Below, piece after piece: positions 36,574-45,799 of a stretch of DNA of 64,000 bases (its first letter is position 1; each line of letters begins with the position of its first letter). The DNA is from Nocardia seriolae NBRC 15557. GTDB taxonomy: Bacteria > Actinomycetota > Actinomycetes > Mycobacteriales > Mycobacteriaceae. The stretch covers positions 1-64,000 of the forward strand of contig NZ_BJWY01000009.1 of the NCBI RefSeq assembly GCF_007990715.1, written 5' to 3'. The notes under the pieces are model-generated. The model saw only the letters and a list, made by a program, of their open reading frames with translations. It ran no database searches and was not told the DNA's origin. A program made the translations under genes and the position numbers.

Positions 36574-37500
36574 TCAGGGATGACCGAGAACCTCGCTGGC
36601 CGAACGCAATCGCCCACCGCGAGCGTCCAGCAAACGGGCGCAGGCGGCGGCGACCTCCGCCCCGTCACCGGCCGGATCGACACCCGAGCGCAGCATGGCG
36701 CAGGCCCACCGCAGCGGCAGCAATTCGTGTTCGCGGCACTCGCGGTCGACTTCGATTGCGAGCGTGCGGGATCGATCGAGGTCGCCGGCGGCGGCGCCGG
36801 CGGCCGCGAGCAGTAGCCGGGATTTGACGCGATGCCGCAGCGAGGGCGAGTTTTCGGCGAGGGCCACCGCGGCCTCGGCATGGGCCAGGGCGGGGTCGGC
36901 GGGTCCCGCGGCCGTGGCGGCGGCGGGTGCGGAGATCAAACCCGAGCCGGGGGCCGACAGCGCCGTCTCGGCAGACACCCAGTGCAGGCGCAAGCGCGGG
37001 CGCCACGCGCTCGCGGCGTCGGGCAGATGAACGTCGAGGTGTTGGCGGCAACGATCCAGCAGCCGGGCGGCAAGCGCCGGGCGGAGAGTGCCGAGGGCGT
37101 CCGCGGCGAGTCCGGTCAACGCATCGCAAACCGCTTCGGCATGGGCGATGTCGGCGGGGGCCGCGGCGGGGACGGCGCCGCGGTCGCGCACGGCGGGCAG
37201 AACCGCGGCGGCGGCACGGCCATCCGCGACGGCGGCGTGACTGTGCCAGCCCAGCTGACGCAGCAGCGAGCCCTCGGTGCTGTGGGTCAGGGACAGCAAC
37301 GCCGGATCGCCGGCGGCGGCCCGGCGAGCGCGGGCGAGCTCGGCCCGCGCGGCGGCGTAGTGCCCGACACCGGCGAGCGCGACTGCCCGCAGCCAGGATT
37401 CGCGCGCATCGGCCGCGGCGGGCAACCCGATGGCAGCGCGTTCGGGATGGACGCCGAAGGCGGCGTCGGCGAGTTCGGAGTTCACTTCGAGCACAGGCAC
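36574..37500 (-). CDS. Rv3415c-like helical-repeat protein
   Basis: A 308-residue Ala-rich protein made of helix pairs reminiscent of TPR or HEAT repeats (HYAAARAELARARRAA, ALLSLTHSTEGSLLRQLGW, ALAARLLDRCRQHLDVHLPDA, AHAEAAVALAENSPSLRHRVKSRLLLAAAG). There are no membrane segments or catalytic motifs. Its position upstream of sigD on the same strand matches Rv3415c. Function is unknown. The reverse strand of this gene carries a long spurious open frame, as is common for such GC-rich DNA. Confidence 0.8.
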   Translation of the reverse strand: MPVLEVNSELADAAFGVHPERAAIGLPAAADARESWLRAVALAGVGHYAAARAELARARRAAAGDPALLSLTHSTEGSLLRQLGWHSHAAVADGRAAAAVLPAVRDRGAVPAAAPADIAHAEAVCDALTGLAADALGTLRPALAARLLDRCRQHLDVHLPDAASAWRPRLRLHWVSAETALSAPGSGLISAPAAATAAGPADPALAHAEAAVALAENSPSLRHRVKSRLLLAAAGAAAGDLDRSRTLAIEVDRECREHELLPLRWACAMLRSGVDPAGDGAEVAAACARLLDARGGRLRSASEVLGHP

Positions 37501-37917
37501 AGCCGCACTCTAACCAGCGCGGAGCCAACTGCGGGCAGGTGCCATATCACACGCCGTCAGCAACCGGTCAGCATTCTCAAGTGGGTTTGTGTTTCCAGTC
37601 CGTAAATCTGTTCTCGCTATCGGCTAGCACGCCCGTAAGGAATTCGCATAGCGTTTCGCGCTATTAACCTGAGCGCCTCGAAGCGGCCACTTCTACCCTA
37701 CTCAGTGCGAGATGTCCAATGGCTGAGATCACTCTGATCGCGATGCCTGCATAGATCGCGCGACAGGTATTGACCCTCGAAAATCCGCTGCCACCAGGGG
37801 TTTCGACCAGTCGGATGGGCTATCACAGGTTGGTCACAGTACTGGGCAACCTAAAAGTATCACCACAGTCGGGGCACTTTGTAAATAGCAAGGATGTTAA
37901 TTCTCTAATGCGCTGGT

Positions 37918-37935
37918 ATTCGACTCGAGTCGAAT
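37918..37935. promoter_or_regulatory. perfect 18-bp palindrome, candidate operator
   Basis: ATTCGACTCGAGTCGAAT is fully self-complementary. It is not a LexA box, since it lacks the TCGAAC-N4-GTTCGA spacing. It sits 7 bp upstream of a TTGACT element and about 175 bp upstream of whiB3. Confidence 0.6.
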
Positions 37936-37942
37936 GAGGCTA

Positions 37943-37972
37943 TTGACTCGATTTCGTTGTTCGACCTAACGT
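37943..37972 (+). promoter_or_regulatory. possible sigma-A-type promoter for whiB3
   Basis: TTGACT (37943) and TAACGT (37967) are separated by 18 bp, a fair match to the actinobacterial housekeeping pattern. Transcription from here would give a leader of about 130 nt before whiB3. Confidence 0.4.
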
Positions 37973-38109
37973 ACGACATCGCCATCGTTGGCGTCGCGTT
38001 GAATTGCGGAGCCAATGAAGTGAGATCGCCGGGCCACGGCGATGCGGCCACCTGTTTGCCACCAGCACCGCTCGACAATGCCGACGAGCTCGCACCATGA
38101 GGAGTTCAC

Positions 38110-38403
38110 ATGCCTATGCCGACCCACCTCCCCGGTCCGAACGCCGACGTCTGGGATTGGCAAATGCGCGGCTCCTGCCGCGGCCAGGACTCGTCGGTGT
38201 TCTTCCACCCGGACGGCGAGCGCGGCCGGGCCCGCGCCCAGCGCGAGCTACGCGCCAAGGAGATCTGCAAGGCCTGCCCGGTGCTGCTGCACTGCCGCTC
38301 GCACGCCCTGAAGGTCAGCGAGCCCTATGGCATCTGGGGCGGCATGTCCGAGACCGAGCGCGAACTGCACGCCCGCCGCAACCGCCGCCGGGTGGTTGCC
38401 TGA
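38110..38403 (+). CDS. whiB3: WhiB-family iron-sulfur regulator (WhiB3)
   Basis: A 97-residue Wbl protein. Four cysteines bind a 4Fe-4S cluster: Cys in RGSCRGQD, then the CKACPVLLHC cluster with the C-x2-C-x5-C spacing. Next come the GIWGGMS turn and a basic C-terminal tail (ARRNRRRV) for DNA binding. WhiB3 senses redox state and binds the primary sigma factor. Gene order beside the sigD block matches Rv3416. GAGG precedes the ATG by 9 nt. The long upstream region suggests complex regulation. Confidence 0.93.
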   Translation: MPMPTHLPGPNADVWDWQMRGSCRGQDSSVFFHPDGERGRARAQRELRAKEICKACPVLLHCRSHALKVSEPYGIWGGMSETERELHARRNRRRVVA

Positions 38404-38442
38404 AAAGCTGTGCCCAATTTGCCCTCCGCTTCGCTCCGGGCG

Positions 38443-38538
38443 GGTTCGCGGCCCTGAAGGTCTCGTTCTTCCCTCACTCCGCCTCCTCCGCTTCGCTCCC
38501 CCGCTCCACTCGGTCCAGAACGAGGCGGGCCGCGAACC
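38443..38538. repeat. large imperfect inverted repeat in the whiB3-sigK spacer
   Basis: GGTTCGCGGCCC plus CTCGTTCT (38443-38469) pairs with AGAACGAG plus GGGCCGCGAACC (38517-38538), a 20-bp stem with a small bulge and a loop of about 47 nt. CTCCGCTTCGCTCC appears twice, at 38424 and in the loop at about 38487. It begins 40 bp after whiB3 and may end or stabilise that transcript. The rest of the 523-bp spacer shows no gene. Confidence 0.6.
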
Positions 38539-38926
38539 AGAAAGCGGAAGTCCCCTTGACGCGAATCCCGGTGGGTTTCGGCCTCGGAGCGGGGGCGGCA
38601 GACGCGCCTTCCCGCGGTCGCCGACGGGGGCTCGGAGTGGGGTTTCGGAGTGGGCGAGCAAACCCGCGTGACTGGTGTTCACCAGCGGTGTCACTGATGC
38701 GGGCGGCGGGGTGAGCTCGAGATTTTTCCCATCCGCGGGAGCGGGCGTGCCGAATGTCTAGCAAACACTCGGCACCGCTTCGCGGGGGTCGGTGTCGCCC
38801 GACGCGTTCCGGCGTGTCCTTCATGCCACGATTGCGGCGTTTCGGTGCAAAACGGAAAATCGCTGTGCCACAGTCGCTTTGCCGATACCCCCACCCGAGA
38901 GGAGGTCATAGCGGCACGCTACCCTC

Positions 38927-39604
38927 GTGGCCGATGACACAGAACGGAGCGTTGTGACAACGCGGCCGCCTGCCGCAGAGGGCGACTCGTTCCAGAGTTC
39001 GAGGGACGGTCGGGTGGGAGCACCCAGCGTGGACTCTGCGGTGACGGCGCGCGCAGCCGAAAGTCTCGAACTCGCCGCACTTCTCGCGCGCTGCGGGCAG
39101 TCGGATCAGCAGGCGTTCGCCGAGCTGTACGACCGCACCAGCGCGCGAGTGTTCGGCCTGGTCCTACGTGTCCTACATGATCCGGGATACGCCGAGGAGA
39201 CGACCCAGGAGGTCTATCTCCAGATATGGCGTACGGCATCCAATTTCGATCCCGCCAAGGGCTCGGCGGTCACCTGGTTGATGACACTGGCCCACAGACG
39301 CGCGGTCGACAGAGTCCGTGCCGAGCAGGCGCACGCCTTGCGTGAGGTCGCCTACGGCACCAGCACGCTCGGTAACGAATTCGATGAGGTCACCGAAGAA
39401 GTCGGACGACGGCTGGAGCAGCAGGCGGTACTCGCCGGCCTGGCCACATTGACCGAAACCCAACGGGAAGCCATCTCCCTCGCCTACTTCGGTGGGCGGA
39501 CATATGCCGAGGTAGCAGCACATCTGGGCGTAGGGTTACCTACCGTTAAGTCCCGTATACGGGATGGCCTGACACGACTCAAGAAAAGTTTGGGAGTGAC
39601 GTGA
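38927..39604 (+). CDS. sigK: ECF RNA polymerase sigma factor SigK
   Basis: A 225-residue sigma factor with an unusually long, polar N-terminus of about 45 residues. Region 2 (AFAELYDRTSARVFGLVLRV, EETTQEVYLQIWRTASNFDPAKGSAVTWLMTLAHRRAVDRVR) and region 4 (TLTETQREAISLAYFGGRTYAEVA, then TVKSRIRDGLTRLKKSL) match SigK closely. The start is uncertain: GTG 38927 has its nearest AGGAGG 20 bp away, while GTG 38954 has GGAG 4 nt upstream and shortens the tail. The truncated anti-sigma gene follows after 1 bp. In M. tuberculosis sigK lies elsewhere, so this placement beside whiB3 differs. Confidence 0.88.
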   Translation: MADDTERSVVTTRPPAAEGDSFQSSRDGRVGAPSVDSAVTARAAESLELAALLARCGQSDQQAFAELYDRTSARVFGLVLRVLHDPGYAEETTQEVYLQIWRTASNFDPAKGSAVTWLMTLAHRRAVDRVRAEQAHALREVAYGTSTLGNEFDEVTEEVGRRLEQQAVLAGLATLTETQREAISLAYFGGRTYAEVAAHLGVGLPTVKSRIRDGLTRLKKSLGVT

Positions 39605-39605
39605 G

Positions 39606-39920
39606 ATGAACGAAAGCCAGATCGATCTCGCGCACACTGTCGCGCTCGGATCGATCGGCGACGAAGATCAGCGCGCAGTGGCGGAAATATTGGATACCGA
39701 CGATTCGGTACTGCGCGCCGCCTTCACCCAGGAAGTGCAGCAGACCCGAGAAGCGCTCGCCCTGGCCGCGACCGCGGCGGCGACCACCCCGCCCCCGGCC
39801 CTCCGCGACCGCCTTCTCGCCGCGATAGCTACAGACCAGGCTCCGCCGAACACGATTCACCACTCCCACACCACGTTCCACCACGGGAACGGGCGCTCCA
39901 GCCAGCCCGTGCGTGATTAG
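39606..39920 (+). CDS. rskA: truncated anti-sigma-K factor (RskA N-terminal domain only)
   Basis: A 104-residue protein matching only the cytoplasmic sigma-binding domain of RskA: LAHTVALGSIGDEDQRAVAE, AAFTQEVQQTREALALAA, PPPALRDRLLAAI. Full RskA is about 230 residues with a membrane helix and an extracytoplasmic sensor domain; here the chain ends with a His/Asn-rich tail and no hydrophobic segment. A strong terminator starts 12 bp after the stop, so no second part is transcribed. It could be a soluble cytosolic anti-sigma factor or a decayed gene. ATG 39606 follows the sigK stop by 1 bp. Confidence 0.8.
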   Translation: MNESQIDLAHTVALGSIGDEDQRAVAEILDTDDSVLRAAFTQEVQQTREALALAATAAATTPPPALRDRLLAAIATDQAPPNTIHHSHTTFHHGNGRSSQPVRD

Positions 39921-39931
39921 CCGCCTTTCGC

Positions 39932-39973
39932 TCGCATTCGAACCAGGTCGCCCGACCGGTTTCGGATGCGAGC
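39932..39973 (+). terminator. long hairpin terminator after the sigK-rskA unit
   Basis: A 42-nt near-perfect inverted repeat runs from CTCGCAT to ATGCGAG with GGTCG-CC-CGACC at its tip and a few mismatches. It ends the sigK operon. The following spacer up to 40347 holds only one weak small frame. Confidence 0.8.
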
Positions 39974-40070
39974 TTTGCCGGTAACGACCACTTCCAGCCG
40001 GGCGATCCGACCCACAGAAGTCCGTGCGTGCCATGAGGATTCATGACGCCTCACGAACGGATCGTCCGGT

Positions 40071-40298
40071 TTGTATCTGCTCAGCCTCATCGTCCGCCCG
40101 TACCTGCGCACGGTCATGGGCGTGATCGCCGCCCTCACCCTGATCCTCGCGGGCCTCTGCCTCTTCGCGGATTCTTCCCCGCGCACCATGTGGGAACCCT
40201 CCCCCATCACCCCGCTCCCGGCGGTGTCGACGCCACTCGACTTCTATCGGCCCCCCTCGGAGCCATGCGCGGCACCGCCGGGTGCACTGTGCCAGTGA
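40071..40298 (+). CDS. possible small membrane protein (weak)
   Basis: A 75-codon frame from TTG 40071 encodes one hydrophobic segment (TVMGVIAALTLILAGLCLFA) and a Pro-rich tail with two Cys. No family was recognised, the start is a rare codon and no clear ribosome site is seen. It lies 98 bp after the sigK-rskA terminator. The membrane segment raised the question of a detached RskA part, but the tail is too short and does not resemble the RskA sensor domain. Confidence 0.25.
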   Translation: MYLLSLIVRPYLRTVMGVIAALTLILAGLCLFADSSPRTMWEPSPITPLPAVSTPLDFYRPPSEPCAAPPGALCQ

Positions 40299-40347
40299 GG
40301 CCACTGATAGCGTGCGGCGGACGGATTCGGTTCAGGGGTTGGGCTTG

Positions 40348-41328
40348 ATGGAATTGCGGGCACTGCGGGAATTCGTGCAGGGCGCGACGACGACCGCGGA
40401 GATCGAGTCGTTCACCTCGGGGCAGGGCATCCTGTTGCCCGGCGACGTGCGGAACGACATAGCGGAAGCGCAATCCGGGACCACGCCGTCGGAGCTGACC
40501 GCGGGCGTGGTGTCGCTGCGCAATCTCATGCCGGGCGGGGATCTGTTCCACACGTCGCTACTGACCCTGCTCTGCGGCACCATGGTCAAGCGCGGGGCCG
40601 ACCCCGGCGCGGCCATCGACGCCACGCTGGACAATCTCGTCCGGCAGTTGGACGCGCTCGCCACCGGCCCGGACGAATCGACCCGCGCCGCAGCCCAACT
40701 GAGCATCCCGGCCGCCATGACCATGCTGGCCCGCTCCAAAGAGACTCGAAAGCGCTGGTACGAACGGTCCGAGATCATGGACCGGCTGGATCGATTGGAG
40801 GACGAGGAGCTCGTCCCGCTCTGGCTGCGCGACATCTTCACCCTCCACGACGACCTCGACCTGCTCGTCCTCGATCCGAAGAACCGCCGCGCCTTCGAAT
40901 TCCGTCTGATCGGCGTGCGCGACCGCCTCTACCACTGCTACGCCCTGCTCCAGGACGCCCTGCTGCGCCACGTCGGTCCCGGCTACCTCGACGCCGAACC
41001 GGTGGACCCCTTGGCGGTCCGCTACGCCCGCAACGACCACCTCACCCACGCCGACCACGAGGCCGCCGCAACCCTTTCCGACCACCAGCGCTTCAACTTC
41101 GCCTACCCCGGCGTGGCCTTCATGCCCGGCTCCGGCTCCCCCGAGGAACTCCCGAAGCTCGACGGCAAACCCCTGCTCACCGTGGCCCCCAAGGGAATCC
41201 ACTTCAACTGGCGGCCCTCCAACATGTACGGCGTCCTGCACACCGCCCTGCGATCCTCGGTCGAACTCACCCGAGAATTCCCCGCCGCCGAGGCCGAATC
41301 CCTCCTCACCCGCTGCGGCCTCGCCTGA
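40348..41328 (+). CDS. conserved hypothetical protein
   Basis: A 326-residue soluble protein from ATG 40348; an earlier in-frame start at 40282 is less likely. It is mostly helical, with LRNLMPGGDLFHTSLLTLLCGTMVKRGADP, a central basic/acidic helix (SKETRKRWYERSEIMDRLDRLED), RDRLYHCYALLQDALLRHVGP, and a C-terminal part ending NMYGVLHTALRSSVELTREF. There is no signal peptide, membrane segment or catalytic motif that I recognise. It stands alone between the sigK unit and the convergent groEL1, with a terminator downstream. Confidence 0.7.
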   Translation: MELRALREFVQGATTTAEIESFTSGQGILLPGDVRNDIAEAQSGTTPSELTAGVVSLRNLMPGGDLFHTSLLTLLCGTMVKRGADPGAAIDATLDNLVRQLDALATGPDESTRAAAQLSIPAAMTMLARSKETRKRWYERSEIMDRLDRLEDEELVPLWLRDIFTLHDDLDLLVLDPKNRRAFEFRLIGVRDRLYHCYALLQDALLRHVGPGYLDAEPVDPLAVRYARNDHLTHADHEAAATLSDHQRFNFAYPGVAFMPGSGSPEELPKLDGKPLLTVAPKGIHFNWRPSNMYGVLHTALRSSVELTREFPAAEAESLLTRCGLA

Positions 41329-41468
41329 CCGGATCCCCGCACCCGGCGGTCTCCCACAGCCGCCGATGCGCCGCGCCCGCCGGTTCCACGCGCGCCCGCC
41401 GATGCGCCGGGGCAGCCCGATATTCCAGTGGCGCAATGCGGTCCGAAGCGCGGGTGTGGAAACGGCGA

Positions 41469-41499
41469 GGCCCCCGGACAGCTCGACTGTCCGGGGGCC
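41469..41499. terminator. terminator between the hypothetical gene and groEL1
   Basis: GGCCCCCGGACAG and CTGTCCGGGGGCC form a perfect 13-bp stem with a 5-nt loop. It serves both the groEL1 transcript and the convergent gene. Confidence 0.88.
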
Positions 41500-41539
41500 C
41501 GAGTGACGTCGGCCGGAAGGCCGGGTCAGCGCGTCAACC

Positions 41540-43288
<1,749 letters not shown>

Positions 43289-43591
43289 CTACTTGGTGAC
43301 GACGGCCAGCAGGTCGCGAGCCGAGAGGATCAGGTACTCCGAGCCGTTGTACTTGATCTCGGTGCCGCCGTACTTGCTGTAGATGACGACGTCGCCTTCC
43401 TTGACGTCCAGCGGAATCCGCTTCTCGCCGTCCTCGTCCCAGCGACCCGGGCCCACGGCGATAACGGTGCCCTCCTGGGGCTTCTCCTTCGCCGTGTCGG
43501 GGATGACCAGGCCGGAGGCGGTCGTCGTCTCGGCCTCGTTGGCCTGGACGAGGATCTTGTCCTCGAGCGGCTTGATGTTCACGCTCGCCAC
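43289..43591 (-). CDS. groES: 10-kDa co-chaperonin GroES
   Basis: A 100-residue co-chaperonin from GTG 43591: [21 protein letters not shown], the mobile loop [32 protein letters not shown], and [21 protein letters not shown]. GroES caps the GroEL ring. A start at 43660 would add an unconserved 23-residue polar extension. CIRCE operators lie about 130-190 bp upstream, so HrcA repression is expected. Confidence 0.95.
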   Translation of the reverse strand: MASVNIKPLEDKILVQANEAETTTASGLVIPDTAKEKPQEGTVIAVGPGRWDEDGEKRIPLDVKEGDVVIYSKYGGTEIKYNGSEYLILSARDLLAVVTK

Positions 43592-43724
43592 GTTGAGCCC
43601 TCCACTTTCAGGGGATTCTTCGCGCCCGGGGCTGTTCCCCGGGCTCACGGTTTCGGTCATGTCTAACCCTGCGCAATCGGCCCCGTCGTCGCGGGTGCCG
43701 GGACCCCTGCGTAGTAGTCATAAG

Positions 43725-43779
43725 CTGGCACCTGAGCACTAACCAGTGCCAACTAGCACTCTATACACGGGAGTGCCAG
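43725..43779 (-). promoter_or_regulatory. CIRCE (HrcA) operators upstream of groES, one good and one imperfect
   Basis: On the forward strand CTAGCACTC-N9-GAGTGCCAG at 43753-43779 is a close CIRCE match (consensus arms TTAGCACTC and GAGTGCTAA). Directly beside it, 43725-43752 has TGGCAC/GTGCCA arms and an internal GAGCACTAA, an imperfect second copy. HrcA would repress the groES-groEL1 operon until heat stress. The remaining spacer to 44228 holds only small dyads, such as CCGAA/TTCGG near 43912-43930. Confidence 0.85.
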
Positions 43780-44228
43780 CGCTCAAGGGCAGGCACTGCT
43801 ACGCGCAACTCCTCGTTACCCGTAACGCCGCTGGACACGGCGGTAACACCGCTGGACAGCACGACTCGCCGGTGCGACGGCCCGGGAATCTGAGGGCTTC
43901 CAAAGAAATCCGAAAATCTGTAACGTTCGGATAACGGATTGTGACACCATTGACGACGGCCGCGCGGCGGGATCGAATCGGTCGCATCACGTCACGCCGT
44001 CGACAGTCACACAACTGCTTCACCCCGCTATCCGCGCGGCAACCATCCGCGCGGGCTCGAGAAGAGAGCAAGACCGCAAGTGATCAGTGGCAGGTCCGGA
44101 TGCCCCATCGGACAAGGTCCCGCCGCGATCCGTAGCTTCTCGGAAACGTCCGCAACCCATTGGGCGCGTCCGGAGTCCGTTCGAGATGGTCGTCTCCACC
44201 CGGACCATCCGCTCGAAGGGAGGTGAAC

Positions 44229-45650
44229 ATGCGAACATCCCTCGGCATCTCCGCCGGGAGCGAGGTGGTGTGCTCGGCAACGGTCGCCACCGCGCCCAAC
44301 GGCGCCCAGAATTTCGACTACCGGGTCGTGACGGCCGATACCGCCCACTCCGATCTCGGCGATCTGGTTGCGTCCTCCATCGAGCTGATGACCACCCAGA
44401 TCCCGCGCGACGCGGTGCACCCGGTCGGCGCGCACCCGGTCGCCCGGACCAACGGTCACCACGAACCCGAGTCCTCGGCCCCCGGCGACATCGCGGTCGC
44501 CTACCGGGACCGGGAACAGGCCCAGATCATCCGCTCGGCAATCGGCCGGCAACGCCACGGTGTGCATCTCATCCCGGAAAGCACCGCGGCCCTGGCCTAT
44601 CTGCGGCACACCGGTCTGCTGGACCGCTGGGACACGGTCGCGGTCATCGATATCGGGGCCACCGGCACCACGGTCACCGTGGCCGATCACGCCGACGACA
44701 CCGTGCTGCGCACCGAGCGCACCACCGCCATCAGCGGCAACGCCATCGACGAGCTGATCCTGCAGCACCTGCTGGACTGCCACCTGTCGCGTCGCGGCAT
44801 CCGGCCCAACCGCGGCATCCTGCTCAATCGTTCACGCGCGGCCAAGGAGCACCTGTCGGTGGTTCCCGCGGTCACCATCGACCACGTGGCCGGGCAGCCG
44901 CTCAAGCTCACCCGGGTGGACTTCGAGGAGATCGTCGCCGACCTGCTACGCGAGCTGGCCGTGTTCGCGCGCACCGTCTTCGAGCGGGCCCCGAAGTTCC
45001 CGGAGGCGGTCGCGGTGATCGGCGGCGGCGCGAACGTGCCGATCATGGTGGTCGGGCTGGAGCGTCAGCTCGACGTGCCGGTGCTCACCGTGCCCGAGCC
45101 GGAGGCGGCCATCGCCAAGGGCGCTGCGCTGGTGGCGGATTCGACCACGTCGAGCGCGTTCCCGGTCATCGGGCTGGGCTCCGACGCGCCGATCGGCACC
45201 TTCACCAAGCTCGCGGGCACGCTGGCCGGGGCGGTGGTGGTGGTCGGTCTGATCGTCGGCTACGGGGTCAAGGAATTCGTGATCCCCGAACCGCAGAACA
45301 CGCACTACACGCCCTCGACCACCGTTCCGCAGCAGCCGATTCCGACCTCGACGCCGTCGAACGGCCCGTCCAACGGCTCGACCGGACCGAGCGGCAACCG
45401 CACCACCACCGCGGTGGCACCGCCCCAATCCGGTTCGGCCACCGGCGTTCCCACCCTGCCCTCGGCCACCTCCATCCAGCAGCCCCCACTGCGCCCCGAT
45501 CCGGATCTACCTCAGATCCCGTTCCCCGCCGACCTGCCCCGCCTGCTGGGCCCGCTGCTCGGCACGTCACTGCCGCCGATCGATCCGGAGACGAAGGTCC
45601 TGCCTTCGCCGCGCCTGACCCGCCTCCCCGAGCCTTCAGCGGCCGGCTGA
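44229..45650 (+). CDS. Hsp70/actin-fold membrane protein
   Basis: A 473-residue protein. About residues 1-300 form an Hsp70/FtsA-like actin-fold ATPase: a degenerate first phosphate motif (TSLGISAGSEVV), second phosphate motif VAVIDIGATGTTVTVADH, and adenosine motif AVIGGGANVPIMV. One membrane helix follows (TLAGAVVVVGLIVGYGV), then about 125 residues of Pro/Ser/Thr-rich tail outside. It lacks the Hsp70 peptide-binding domain. AAGGGAGGTGAAC precedes the ATG. It lies between groES (divergent) and tsaD (convergent), an insertion relative to M. tuberculosis. Its last ten codons lie in dispersed repeat copy C. Confidence 0.8.
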   Translation: MRTSLGISAGSEVVCSATVATAPNGAQNFDYRVVTADTAHSDLGDLVASSIELMTTQIPRDAVHPVGAHPVARTNGHHEPESSAPGDIAVAYRDREQAQIIRSAIGRQRHGVHLIPESTAALAYLRHTGLLDRWDTVAVIDIGATGTTVTVADHADDTVLRTERTTAISGNAIDELILQHLLDCHLSRRGIRPNRGILLNRSRAAKEHLSVVPAVTIDHVAGQPLKLTRVDFEEIVADLLRELAVFARTVFERAPKFPEAVAVIGGGANVPIMVVGLERQLDVPVLTVPEPEAAIAKGAALVADSTTSSAFPVIGLGSDAPIGTFTKLAGTLAGAVVVVGLIVGYGVKEFVIPEPQNTHYTPSTTVPQQPIPTSTPSNGPSNGSTGPSGNRTTTAVAPPQSGSATGVPTLPSATSIQQPPLRPDPDLPQIPFPADLPRLLGPLLGTSLPPIDPETKVLPSPRLTRLPEPSAAG

Positions 45651-45756
45651 GAGCCGTCGAGAATCCCACACCCGTGCCACCGGCCGGGTGCCGAAACAAT
45701 GTTGGACGTACCCGGTGAGTTACCCCGATCGTCACGAAATCAGTTGTCGCGTTAGA
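45621..45756 (+). repeat. dispersed ~130-bp intergenic repeat, copy C
   Basis: The copy runs from CGCCTCCCCGAGCCTTCAGC, which overlaps the end of the Hsp70-like gene, through GAGAGCCGTCGA, TTGGACGTACCCGGTGAGTT, ACCCCGATCG and CACGAAATCAGTTGTC (45734-45749) to GTTA. It is closest to copy B. It fills the gap between the Hsp70-like gene and tsaD. Confidence 0.87.
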
Positions 45757-45799
45757 CATACGAAAATTCCCGCGGTTGGCGCTGCTTTCCGCCGCTGTC

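Larger units (their letters stand above)
37501..38109 (+). other. 609-bp gene-free, AT-richer leader region of whiB3
   Basis: There is no credible coding frame. The stretch is clearly less GC-rich than the neighbours, especially 37730-37980. It contains an AGGTTG/CAACCT inverted repeat (37827-37852), an 18-bp perfect palindrome (37918) and a promoter-like pair just after it. It probably holds the promoters of whiB3 and of the divergent Rv3415c-like gene, and several regulator sites. Confidence 0.6.

Noticed and set aside
36832..37667. Long plus-strand frames over the Rv3415c-like gene
   Set aside because: They are antisense to a gene whose position and helical pattern are conserved, and are Gly/Arg-rich without motifs.
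37918..37935. The palindrome upstream of whiB3 as a LexA box
   Set aside because: It lacks the TCGAAC-N4-GTTCGA spacing, being continuous TTCGACTCGAGTCGAA.
40043..40298. The small TM frame after rskA as the missing sensor half of RskA
   Set aside because: A strong terminator intervenes, the tail is only about 40 residues and it lacks RskA sensor-domain features.
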